Below are positions 1 to 6,900 of a DNA stretch of 15,450 nt, piece after piece (position 1 is the stretch's first letter; each line of letters opens with the position of its first letter). A model generated the notes under the pieces. The model saw only the letters and a list, made by a program, of their open reading frames with translations, made no database searches and had not been told where the DNA came from. Source of the DNA: Lacustribacter sp964460315 (GTDB lineage: Bacteria; Pseudomonadota; Gammaproteobacteria; Burkholderiales; Burkholderiaceae_A); the NCBI GenBank assembly GCA_964460315.1, contig CAYWPQ010000030.1:1-15450 (forward strand). The letters are read 5' to 3'. A program made the translations under genes and the position numbers.

Positions 1-980
1 TCAAGCCAGCAGACCAAGCCGTCGCTATTGAGCTTCAGATCCAGGTCAAGCACGTTCAGGCACTGGGCTTGTGAGAGACCCACACGGTGCTCATCGAGCT
101 GACCAAGAAGCAGCGTGGTCAGATCTTGCCGGATCTTTGCCGCACGGGCTTCGCCTGCCTGCTGGTGTCTGAGGGCAATTTCCGCAAACTGGTCTGTTTG
201 TTTCAAAAGCTGGTTGCCCTGACGTTGCACATCCCTGACCTGGGCGTAGTGGGTAATGTAGACGGCGGGGGGGTTGGCGGCCATCAGACGAGACATGGAG
301 GTTTTAAGGTCCTCGGGAACAAACTGGGATGGCGATGAGGTCACAAAGATGAACGGTCCATTGGCGTTATCAAAGTCCCGGTAAGAGATGCCGAAGGTGT
401 CTCCGGTGAAAAAGCTGTTGGTTTTTGTGTCACGAATGTAGACATGGTGCTTTGCGTGGCCGGGGGCATCCCAGAATTCGAACTCTCGCCCGGCCAGCTT
501 GACACTGGCGCCCTCGGGAGTTTCTACAATGCGATCCGCCGCAATGGGCGCCATGCCACCGTATTCTCTTTGCGCCATTTCAGCACCATAGACATCGCAG
601 ACGGCTGCCCAGAGCTTCGATGGGTCGATCATGTGCCGCAGACCACGTGGATGCACCGTCAGTCGTGCATTGGGGCAGAGATTCATCAATGCGCCCGCGC
701 CGCCGGCATGGTCCAGATGCACATGGGTGAGCAAAATCCAGTCCACCTGTTGAGGGGCAAGGCCGAGTGCTGAAAGGGCGGCCATGACTCGGGGTGCGGC
801 GTACTGGGTGGAGGTGTCAATGATGGCCACACGACCCTTTTCGACCACCAGATGAATGGCATCAAATTCGTCTCGGAAGTAACCGGAATCAATGGCATAG
901 ATGCCATCACCGAAGTCACGAACAACCGGGGTGATGAGGGGCGCATCACGATGATGATGGTGCAAGGTGGGGTGGGTCAT
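1..980 (-). CDS. MBL-fold metallo-hydrolase, partial (C-terminus off the left edge)
   Basis: A metallo-beta-lactamase-fold hydrolase, read by translating the minus strand from ATG at 980 to the window edge: 326 residues with no stop. The full metal-binding set is visible: HVHLDH at residues 86-91, His175 in GHAKHH, Asp194 in FTGD and His244 in ITHY. A segment typical of this subfamily (HPRG...HMIDPSKLW, residues 110-124) follows the first motif, and a helical tail of about 80 residues ends the visible part. Family knowledge says such proteins (COG0491-like) hydrolyse thioesters, lactones or similar bonds; the substrate cannot be told here. An in-frame TGA lies upstream of 980 with no other start between, so this ATG is the likely start, although its ribosome site is weak. 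The N-terminus has a natural run of four histidines (residues 7-10). It lies 44 bases after gatB on the same strand and may be its distal operon member. The TCA at positions 1-3 is not in this frame. Confidence 0.85.
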   Translation of the reverse strand, partial: MTHPTLHHHHRDAPLITPVVRDFGDGIYAIDSGYFRDEFDAIHLVVEKGRVAIIDTSTQYAAPRVMAALSALGLAPQQVDWILLTHVHLDHAGGAGALMNLCPNARLTVHPRGLRHMIDPSKLWAAVCDVYGAEMAQREYGGMAPIAADRIVETPEGASVKLAGREFEFWDAPGHAKHHVYIRDTKTNSFFTGDTFGISYRDFDNANGPFIFVTSSPSQFVPEDLKTSMSRLMAANPPAVYITHYAQVRDVQRQGNQLLKQTDQFAEIALRHQQAGEARAAKIRQDLTTLLLGQLDEHRVGLSQAQCLNVLDLDLKLNSDGLVCWL

Positions 981-1024
981 GGGCTTGGTTTTGCGTTCGC
1001 GCTTATGAAATGTTCATCCGGGGC

Positions 1025-2482
1025 TTAAACGATTTTGGTTTTGATTAAATCGGTCACCTGCTGGGGGTTGGCCTTGCCTTGGGATTTTTTCATGACCTGA
1101 CCGACCAGCGCATTCATGGCCTTTTCTTTTCCGCTTTTGAATTCTTCAATCATCTTGGGATTGGCAGCCAGGACTTCATCCACCAGTGCAGCAATCAGCC
1201 CGGTGTCTTGAATTTGTTGCAGGCCTTTGGCCTCGATGACGGCGTCGGCCGAGGCATGTTCGCCGGCCCATAGCGAGGCAAACACGTCACGGGCGATCTT
1301 GTTGCTCACGGTGCCATCGGCGACCCGAAGCAAGAGCCCCGCGAGCTGACCCGCATTGACTTTTGCTTCATGCATTTCAAGACTCTCGCGGTTGAGATAG
1401 GTGGCGACCTCACCCATCAGCCAGTTGGCTGCGAGCTTGGCGAACTCAGGAGCTTGGCTGCCGGCCTGGTCGAGCACCGCGAAAAAGAAGTCTGCCGAGG
1501 CGCGACTTGAGGCGACCATCGAGGCGTCATATTCAGAGAGGCCGAAATCACGGGCAAGACGAGCCTGAAGCGCCGAAGGCAATTCGGGCATGGCCTTTTT
1601 CACCTCGTCAATCCAGGCTTCTGAGATGACCAGGGGCGGCAGGTCGGGGTCCGGGAAGTAGCGGTAATCGTTGGCGTCTTCTTTGGTGCGCATGGCTCGC
1701 GTTTCTTCGCGGTCAGGGTCAAAGAGGCGAGTTTCTTGAACGACCGTTCCACCATCTTCGATCAGTTCAATCTGACGACGAGCTTCGATTTCGATGGCCC
1801 GCTCGAGGAAACGAAATGAGTTCAGATTCTTAATCTCGCAACGCGTACCAAATTCTTTCTGGCCGAGCGGCCTGACCGAGACGTTGGCGTCCACTCGGAA
1901 GGAACCTTCCTGAAGATTGCCATCGCAGATGCCAATCCAGGTCACCAGGGTATGCAGCGCTCGCGCATAGGCGGCGGCCTCTTTGGCCGAACGCATCACG
2001 GGCTCGCTCACAATCTCTAAGAGTGGCGTGCCTGCGCGGTTCAGATCAATGCCCGAGCAACCCTGGGGCAGGCCTTCAATCCCTTCGTGAATGCTTTTCC
2101 CCGCGTCCTCCTCAAGATGAGCGCGAGTCAGCTGGATTAGGCGGCCACCTTGCTCTGTCATGATCGGCACCAGCCCCCCACTGACCACAGGAATCTCAAA
2201 CTGGCTGATCTGATAACCCTTGGGTAGGTCCGGGTAGAAATAGTTTTTTCGGGCAAAGATCGATCTTGGAGCGATAGCCCCCTGCACGGCAAGACCAAAA
2301 CGAATGGCACAGGCCACGGCCTCCCGGTTCAGCACTGGAAGCACCCCGGGAAGCGCCATGTCCACCATATGGGCCTGGGTGTTGGGCGCAGCACCGAATG
2401 CCGTTGAGGCAGGCGAGAAGATTTTGGAGCGGGTGTTGAGCTGCACATGGCACTCAAGACCTAAAACAATTTCCCAATTCAT
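1025..2482 (-). CDS. gatB: Asp-tRNA(Asn)/Glu-tRNA(Gln) amidotransferase subunit B
   Basis: GatB (485 residues, normal for the family) binds the mischarged tRNA, activates its Glu or Asp side chain with ATP, and accepts ammonia from GatA. The N-terminus (EIVLGLECHVQL) is the GatB signature, followed by FYPDLPKGYQISQFE around residues 85-100, HLEEDAGKS near 122, and DLNRAGTPLLEIVSEP near 145. The C-terminus carries the helical YqeY-like tail that contacts the tRNA, ending in the usual GQVMKKSQGKANP block. The ATG overlaps the gatA stop in an ATGA (2479-2482), and a GGAG Shine-Dalgarno sits seven bases upstream inside gatA, which suggests translational coupling. It is the third gene of gatC-gatA-gatB. 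Whether the cell uses the enzyme for Asn-tRNA, Gln-tRNA or both cannot be seen here; many betaproteobacteria have a glutaminyl-tRNA synthetase and need it for Asn-tRNA. Confidence 0.98.
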   Translation of the reverse strand: MNWEIVLGLECHVQLNTRSKIFSPASTAFGAAPNTQAHMVDMALPGVLPVLNREAVACAIRFGLAVQGAIAPRSIFARKNYFYPDLPKGYQISQFEIPVVSGGLVPIMTEQGGRLIQLTRAHLEEDAGKSIHEGIEGLPQGCSGIDLNRAGTPLLEIVSEPVMRSAKEAAAYARALHTLVTWIGICDGNLQEGSFRVDANVSVRPLGQKEFGTRCEIKNLNSFRFLERAIEIEARRQIELIEDGGTVVQETRLFDPDREETRAMRTKEDANDYRYFPDPDLPPLVISEAWIDEVKKAMPELPSALQARLARDFGLSEYDASMVASSRASADFFFAVLDQAGSQAPEFAKLAANWLMGEVATYLNRESLEMHEAKVNAGQLAGLLLRVADGTVSNKIARDVFASLWAGEHASADAVIEAKGLQQIQDTGLIAALVDEVLAANPKMIEEFKSGKEKAMNALVGQVMKKSQGKANPQQVTDLIKTKIV

Positions 2483-4017
2483 GATGGCTCTCCGATGACC
2501 AGATCGGGGTGTCGGGTGTGCCAGTCGGTGACGGCCTGGAATTGAAAGCCAACCCGTAATAGACGGGCTTCTTGAAGCTTGGGCCCGATCAGCTGAAGGC
2601 CCACGGGGCGCTTGGTGTGGCTGCCTTGGCCGAAACCGCAGGGCAAAGACATTGCGGGAAGGCCGGCAAGGTTGGTGCCAAGGGTGTAGATGTCGGCGAG
2701 ATAATCTTGCAAAGGGTCACTGCTTGGGGCGTCGATATTCCAAGCCACGGTTGGTGCCACTGGGCCGGCGATGACATCACAGGCTTCAAAGGCTGCCTTG
2801 AAATCGTCAGCCACCAGGCGCCGAACCTTTTGAGCCTGCAGGTAATAGGCGTCGTAGTAGCCATGGGAAAGCACGAAGGTGCCGATCAGAATACGACGCT
2901 TGACCTCGTGACCAAACCCTTCGGCGCGGGACCGGCTGTAGAGATCGGCCAGATCTTTCGGGTTGCTTGCACGGTGGCCGTATCGCACACCATCAAACCG
3001 GCTCAGGTTGCTCGAGGCTTCGGCGGGCGCAATCACGTAATACGCTGGAATGCTGAGCGCCGTGCGTGGCAGGCTGACTTCGACGATGTTGGCGCCAAGC
3101 GACGTCATGGCGGCAATGGCGCCCTCAATGGGCTGGCGCACCTCGTCGCTTAGGCCTTCCCCAAAAAATTCCTTGGGTAGACCAATACGCAGGCCTTTGA
3201 GAGGTTTGGCAGGGTCGTCTGAGAAGGGCTTGGCAATGTCTTTGGCGAAATTTTCTTCGGGCAGTTCAAGACTTGTGGAGTCTTTGGCGTCAAAGCCCGC
3301 CATGGCCGAGAGCAACACGGCGCAATCCAGCGCGGTTCGGGCCATTGGGCCGGCCTGATCAAGGCTTGATGCGTAGGCAATCATTCCCCACCGCGAGGCC
3401 CTGCCGTACGAAGGCTTGATCCCGGTAATGCCGCACATGGCGGCGGGCTGCCGAATCGACCCTCCAGTGTCGGTGCCGGTGGCTGCGGGAAGGAGCCCCG
3501 CTGCAACTGCAGCCGCGGATCCGCCCGAGGAGCCCCCGGGCACGGCGGTGAGGTCCCACGGGTTTTTCACTGGCCCAAAGGCGGAATGCAGATTGGCTGA
3601 CCCCATGGCAAACTCGTCGCAGTTCAGTTTGGCCATACCCACCATGCCTGCTGCGGCCAACCGTTCCACGACGGTGGCATCGAAGGGGCTTCGGTAGGCC
3701 CCCAGAATCTTTGAGGCCGCGGTGGTGGGCCAGTCTCGGGTGACAAAGATGTCCTTGTGCCCAATGGGCAGACCCAGCAGGGAAAACCCGGGAGATTCAT
3801 TCGCAGATTGGCTTTTGAGTTCGCCGGAGTCGATCCGGGCCTGGGCTTTTCGGGCCTGCAATTGACTCACTTCAGGGTCAATGGCGAGTGCGGAATTGGT
3901 GGGGTCCGCCTGCAGCCTGTCGAGAAATAGATCACTGAGCTCGGGGGCGCTGATAGCCTTGGTTCGCAGCGCCTCTGCGAGCCTAGCAAGATCAGAAAAT
4001 GGGGAAATATCAGCCAT
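2479..4017 (-). CDS. gatA: Asp-tRNA(Asn)/Glu-tRNA(Gln) amidotransferase subunit A
   Basis: GatA is the amidase-signature subunit that releases ammonia from glutamine for transfer to Glu-tRNA(Gln) or Asp-tRNA(Asn). At 512 residues it is slightly longer than the usual 480-500. The Ser-cisSer-Lys triad is visible as Lys88 (GLPIGHKDIF), Ser163 in GGSSGGSAAA and Ser187 in TDTGGSIRQPA; the spacings (75 and 24 residues) equal those I recall for the structurally characterised S. aureus enzyme (Lys79, Ser154, Ser178). The HKDIFVTRDWPTT form of the lysine motif fits betaproteobacterial GatA. A stretch near residues 62-80 (rich in Ser, Glu and Lys) looks like a variable loop. Its ATG shares one base with the gatC TAA (TAATG), and its TGA overlaps the gatB start, so the three subunits are probably translated in step. 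Confidence 0.98.
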   Translation of the reverse strand: MADISPFSDLARLAEALRTKAISAPELSDLFLDRLQADPTNSALAIDPEVSQLQARKAQARIDSGELKSQSANESPGFSLLGLPIGHKDIFVTRDWPTTAASKILGAYRSPFDATVVERLAAAGMVGMAKLNCDEFAMGSANLHSAFGPVKNPWDLTAVPGGSSGGSAAAVAAGLLPAATGTDTGGSIRQPAAMCGITGIKPSYGRASRWGMIAYASSLDQAGPMARTALDCAVLLSAMAGFDAKDSTSLELPEENFAKDIAKPFSDDPAKPLKGLRIGLPKEFFGEGLSDEVRQPIEGAIAAMTSLGANIVEVSLPRTALSIPAYYVIAPAEASSNLSRFDGVRYGHRASNPKDLADLYSRSRAEGFGHEVKRRILIGTFVLSHGYYDAYYLQAQKVRRLVADDFKAAFEACDVIAGPVAPTVAWNIDAPSSDPLQDYLADIYTLGTNLAGLPAMSLPCGFGQGSHTKRPVGLQLIGPKLQEARLLRVGFQFQAVTDWHTRHPDLVIGEPS

Positions 4018-4304
4018 TATTCGACGACCCTGGGAACAATAAAAAGCCCGGCGGATGCCTGTGGGGCGTTCTGCATCAAGGACTCTCGGGCGGGCAGGGG
4101 CTGGGCCTGGTCGGTTCGCAGGCGCAGGGCAAGGTCATCGGGGTGGGCCATGGGCAGCACCCCTTCGGTGGGTGCGCCATGCAGTTCGCCCACCCAGTTC
4201 ACCACGGACTCCAGCGCCGGTAGGGTGCTTTGAAGTTCCTGGTCGTTGATGCCGAGTCGGGCCAGTCGGGCGAGTTTTTGAAGGTCTTCGGGTTTCAGGT
4301 TCAC
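4017..4304 (-). CDS. gatC: Asp-tRNA(Asn)/Glu-tRNA(Gln) amidotransferase subunit C (GTG start)
   Basis: GatC (95 residues, normal size) is the small subunit that wraps around the GatA/GatB interface and stabilises the complex. The N-terminal helix (LQKLARLARLGI, about residues 8-19) and the downstream AHPDDLALRLRTDQ segment with the C-terminal GLFIVPRVV strand match the family. The start is GTG at 4304-4302; no better ATG or GTG keeps the expected length, and the Shine-Dalgarno is weak. It is the first gene of the gat operon and stands back to back with mreB across 65 bases, so its promoter must lie in that gap or inside the start of mreB. The TAA overlaps the gatA ATG by one base. Confidence 0.95.
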   Translation of the reverse strand: MNLKPEDLQKLARLARLGINDQELQSTLPALESVVNWVGELHGAPTEGVLPMAHPDDLALRLRTDQAQPLPARESLMQNAPQASAGLFIVPRVVE

Positions 4305-4337
4305 GGGCTCAGAAGCTTTAAGATAGAGATGTTGCTT

Positions 4338-4343
4338 TATTAT
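4338..4343 (+). promoter_or_regulatory. Candidate -10 box for the mreB operon
   Basis: TATTAT matches the sigma-70 -10 consensus in five of six bases and lies 26 bases before the mreB ATG, in the AT-rich stretch between gatC and mreB. No good -35 hexamer sits 16-18 bases upstream (the best is a poor CTTTAA at 4316-4321), so this is only a candidate. Confidence 0.3.
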
Positions 4344-4369
4344 CCTTTTCTTTTAACGCAGGTTCCCCC

Positions 4370-5413
4370 ATGTTCGGACTTCTCCGCAATTATTTCTCTC
4401 AAGACATCGCCATTGATCTTGGCACCGCCAACACGCTGATTTTCGTGCGTGGCAAAGGCATCGTGCTGGACGAACCCTCTGTGGTCGCCATTCGCCATGA
4501 GCCCGGCTCAGGCGGAAAAAAAGTCATTGAGGCTGTGGGCCTTAAAGCCAAACAAATGCTTGGCAAGGTGCCGGGAAACATCGAAGCCATTCGCCCAATG
4601 AAAGATGGCGTGATCGCCGACTTCACCGTCACCGAGCAGATGCTCAAACAGTTCATTCGTATGGTGCACGAGAAAAAGTTTCTTAGCCCAAGCCCTCGCG
4701 TCATCATTTGTGTTCCATGTGGGTCCACTCAGGTGGAGCGACGGGCCATTCGTGAGTCGGCGCTGTCGGCAGGGTCGAGTCAGGTTTTTCTGATTGAAGA
4801 GCCGATGGCTGCAGCGATCGGTGCCGGTCTGTTGATCTCTGAGCCCAGAGGCTCCATGGTGGTCGACATCGGCGGCGGCACCACGGAAGTGGGCGTAATT
4901 TCCCTGGGCGGACTCGTCTATGCAGGAAGCGTTCGCGTTGGTGGTGACAAGTTTGATGAGGCGATCACCAACTACATTCGTCGGAATTTTGGAATGTTGA
5001 TTGGCGAGCAAACTGCGGAAGCGATCAAGAAGGAAATTGGCTCGGCATTTCCTGGCAGCGAGATTCGCGAAATGGAAGTGCGTGGCCGCAATCTCAGTGA
5101 AGGCATCCCGCGCTCCTTCACCGTGTCCAGCAATGAAATTCTTGAGGCGCTGTCGGAGCCTCTGAATCAGATCGTGATCGCCGTCAAGAATGCACTTGAG
5201 CAGACCCCGCCCGAACTTGCTGCAGACATTGCGGAACGGGGGCTGGTCCTCACGGGTGGCGGCGCGCTGTTGCGTGATCTTGATCGACTGCTCAGCGAAG
5301 AGACAGGCCTTCCTGTTTATATTGCCGAAGACCCACTGTCATGTGTGGTTCGAGGCTGTGGCGAAGCCCTTGAACGGATCGATGAATTCAAAGATTTTTT
5401 TGCTGTTGAGTAA
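4370..5413 (+). CDS. mreB: Rod shape-determining protein MreB (actin-like)
   Basis: MreB is the bacterial actin that polymerises on the inner membrane and orients the elongasome. The protein has 347 residues, the usual length. The N-terminus MFGLLRNYFS is the amphipathic membrane-binding helix typical of proteobacterial MreB. The actin-fold motifs are present in order: phosphate-1 DLGTANT (residues 16-22), phosphate-2 DIGGGTTEVG starting at Asp166, and the adenosine motif VLTGGGALLRDLD near 290. Family knowledge makes it an ATP-dependent filament former. It is first in mreB-mreC-mreD-mrdA-rodA and divergent from gatC. The ATG at 4370 has only a weak AGG ahead of it, but it gives the expected N-terminus exactly. 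Confidence 0.99.
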   Translation: MFGLLRNYFSQDIAIDLGTANTLIFVRGKGIVLDEPSVVAIRHEPGSGGKKVIEAVGLKAKQMLGKVPGNIEAIRPMKDGVIADFTVTEQMLKQFIRMVHEKKFLSPSPRVIICVPCGSTQVERRAIRESALSAGSSQVFLIEEPMAAAIGAGLLISEPRGSMVVDIGGGTTEVGVISLGGLVYAGSVRVGGDKFDEAITNYIRRNFGMLIGEQTAEAIKKEIGSAFPGSEIREMEVRGRNLSEGIPRSFTVSSNEILEALSEPLNQIVIAVKNALEQTPPELAADIAERGLVLTGGGALLRDLDRLLSEETGLPVYIAEDPLSCVVRGCGEALERIDEFKDFFAVE

Positions 5414-5445
5414 CTGTTCCAGCGAGGGAGTGACCGTTCGTTGAC

Positions 5446-6351
5446 ATGGCACTCCCGCACATTCCTCCGCCTTTGTTCAAACAAGGTCTTTCCTCAAGAC
5501 TGAAGTTTTTTATCGCCACCATGCTGGCGATCCTGACCATGGTTGCGGATGTTCACCTTGGGGTGATGAAGCCTCTGCGTCAGGGTCTTTCCATGTTGCT
5601 CTATCCCGTCGAGCAGGTCTTCATGTTCCCGCGCAACAGCTTGGCCTGGTTTCAGAGCTATGGGTCTGTGCTTATGGACACTGAACGTGCCCAACGACGG
5701 GTCGCCGAAAAAGAGGCGATGCTTGCTGACACCACGTTGATGGTGGATCAGCTTCGTCTTGAAAATGAAAGCCTAAGAGCGCTCGTCGCTCTTGGCAAAG
5801 AGGTCAAGCATCGAACGCTGGTCGCCAAGATCAGCCACGAAACCCGAGACGCATTCAGCAACCGAATTGTGATTAATCGTGGCAGTCAAGATGGCGTTGT
5901 TCCAGGACACCCCGTCGTGAATGCCCAGGGATTGATTGGCCAGGTGGTTCGTGTGTCGCCCATCACCTCCGAGGTTTCGCTGGTGACTGATTCAACGCTT
6001 TCGATTCCTGTTAATTTGCCGCGCTCCGGCATACGAACGCTGACTCAGGGCGCAGGCAATGGCCAGCAGCTTGAGCTTCGTTACCTAAATATCAATGCGG
6101 AGATTGAGCCAGGTGATCTTTTATCGACTTCGGGGCTTGACGGAATCTATCCGCCAGGAATTCCCGTGGCGACCATCGATCAGGTCGAACGCGTCGGCAA
6201 CGGACGCTTCATGAGGGCCTGGGCCACGCCGGTTTCATCGATCGGTACTCGTCAGCATGTGTTGGTGATTCTGGTGAATCAAGAGCTTATTCCTCCTGCC
6301 CCCCGGGAGCTCGATGTTCCCAAGCCCCCCACTTCGGGGACGGTGAAATAA
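5446..6351 (+). CDS. mreC: Rod shape-determining protein MreC
   Basis: MreC is the bitopic scaffold that links MreB to PBP2 and RodA and activates PBP2 from the periplasm. Of 301 residues, roughly 19-39 form one transmembrane helix, about 75-115 form a coiled coil (ERAQRRVAEKEAML through LRLENESLRALV), and the rest is the two-barrel periplasmic domain containing IVINRGSQDGVVPGHPV and LLSTSGLDGIYPPGIPVA, both hallmarks of MreC. The C-terminus is short and proline-rich. An in-frame TGA at 5431-5433 leaves ATG 5446 as the only start; the nearest purine-rich site (GAGGGAG, 5424-5430) is 15 bases away, longer than usual. It follows mreB by 32 bases and precedes mreD by one base. Confidence 0.97.
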   Translation: MALPHIPPPLFKQGLSSRLKFFIATMLAILTMVADVHLGVMKPLRQGLSMLLYPVEQVFMFPRNSLAWFQSYGSVLMDTERAQRRVAEKEAMLADTTLMVDQLRLENESLRALVALGKEVKHRTLVAKISHETRDAFSNRIVINRGSQDGVVPGHPVVNAQGLIGQVVRVSPITSEVSLVTDSTLSIPVNLPRSGIRTLTQGAGNGQQLELRYLNINAEIEPGDLLSTSGLDGIYPPGIPVATIDQVERVGNGRFMRAWATPVSSIGTRQHVLVILVNQELIPPAPRELDVPKPPTSGTVK

Positions 6352-6352
6352 C

Positions 6353-6853
6353 ATGGCTCGTCAGACCTTAGGGCGGCGCCCGGAGACAAGCAGCATTGCC
6401 TGGTCAATTCTGATCGCTTTCGGCCTGGAGATGCTGCCCTGGGGTGGCTGGCCGATGCCTCACTTTTTAGCGATGGTGTTGGTTTTTTGGAATGTCTATC
6501 AGCCTCAAAGGGTTGGCGTTTTGCTCTCTTGGCTGTTGGGCCTAGTCATTGATGTTCATTCAGGCGCCCTCTTGGGCCAGCATGCGTTGGCCTATTCGGT
6601 GCTCTCTTACAGCGCGGTGGCTTTGCATCGACGCCTTCTCTGGTATTCGGTGCCTGGTCAGGCGCTGCAGCTTCTGCCCTTGTTTTTCCTGGCCAACCTG
6701 GCGGTGGCACTGGTTCAGCTCTTCTTGACGGGCAGCTACCCCATCTGGGGTTACGTGGCTGCGCCTTTGGCCACTTCAGCACTATGGATTCCCTTTGCGA
6801 GCTGGATGCTTGGGCATCTTGATCGCAAGGCCCATGCATCTCGAGGTCTTTAA
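6353..6853 (+). CDS. mreD: Rod shape-determining protein MreD
   Basis: MreD is the integral membrane partner of MreC in the elongasome. The 166-residue product is strongly hydrophobic, with about five predicted membrane segments beginning near residue 15 (SIAWSILIAFGLEMLPWGGW), and the patterns PHFLAMVLVFWNVYQPQRVGV and GLVIDVHSGALLGQHAL that are typical of proteobacterial MreD. The length is normal. It starts one base after the mreC stop, so it is probably translationally coupled. Its TAA overlaps an ATG (TAATG at 6851-6855) that opens an 11-codon reading frame in the same phase as mrdA. Confidence 0.95.
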   Translation: MARQTLGRRPETSSIAWSILIAFGLEMLPWGGWPMPHFLAMVLVFWNVYQPQRVGVLLSWLLGLVIDVHSGALLGQHALAYSVLSYSAVALHRRLLWYSVPGQALQLLPLFFLANLAVALVQLFLTGSYPIWGYVAAPLATSALWIPFASWMLGHLDRKAHASRGL

Positions 6854-6888
6854 TGGCGCCTGACTCGAACCCGTTCTTGGTGGGTTAG
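6853..6888 (+). other. Mini-ORF of 11 codons between mreD and mrdA
   Basis: An ATG overlapping the mreD TAA opens a frame of 11 codons (MAPDSNPFLVG) that ends in TAG at 6886-6888. The TAG overlaps the start of the mrdA Shine-Dalgarno and is in the mrdA frame, four codons before its ATG. It could be a reinitiation leader, a former mrdA N-terminus cut off by a stop mutation, or chance. I do not claim that it makes a functional peptide. Confidence 0.2.
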
Positions 6889-6892
6889 GGGA
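6887..6892 (+). promoter_or_regulatory. Shine-Dalgarno of mrdA
   Basis: AGGGGA lies eight bases before ATG 6901 and supports that start. An in-frame TAG at 6886-6888 rules out any longer standard start. Confidence 0.65.
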
Positions 6893-6900
6893 CGCTTCGA

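Noticed and set aside
1..3. TCA at the left edge as the stop codon (TGA) of the MBL hydrolase
   Set aside because: Counting from ATG 980, the frame puts the last full codon at 5-3, so this TGA is out of frame and the gene continues past the edge.
2572..3153. Plus-strand frame of 193 codons opposite gatA
   Set aside because: Shadow of gatA, whose amidase motifs and length are complete on the minus strand.
4320..4348. A minus-strand promoter for gatC with -10 TATCTT
   Set aside because: Only four of six -10 matches and no acceptable -35 at the right spacing, so it is not reported as a feature.
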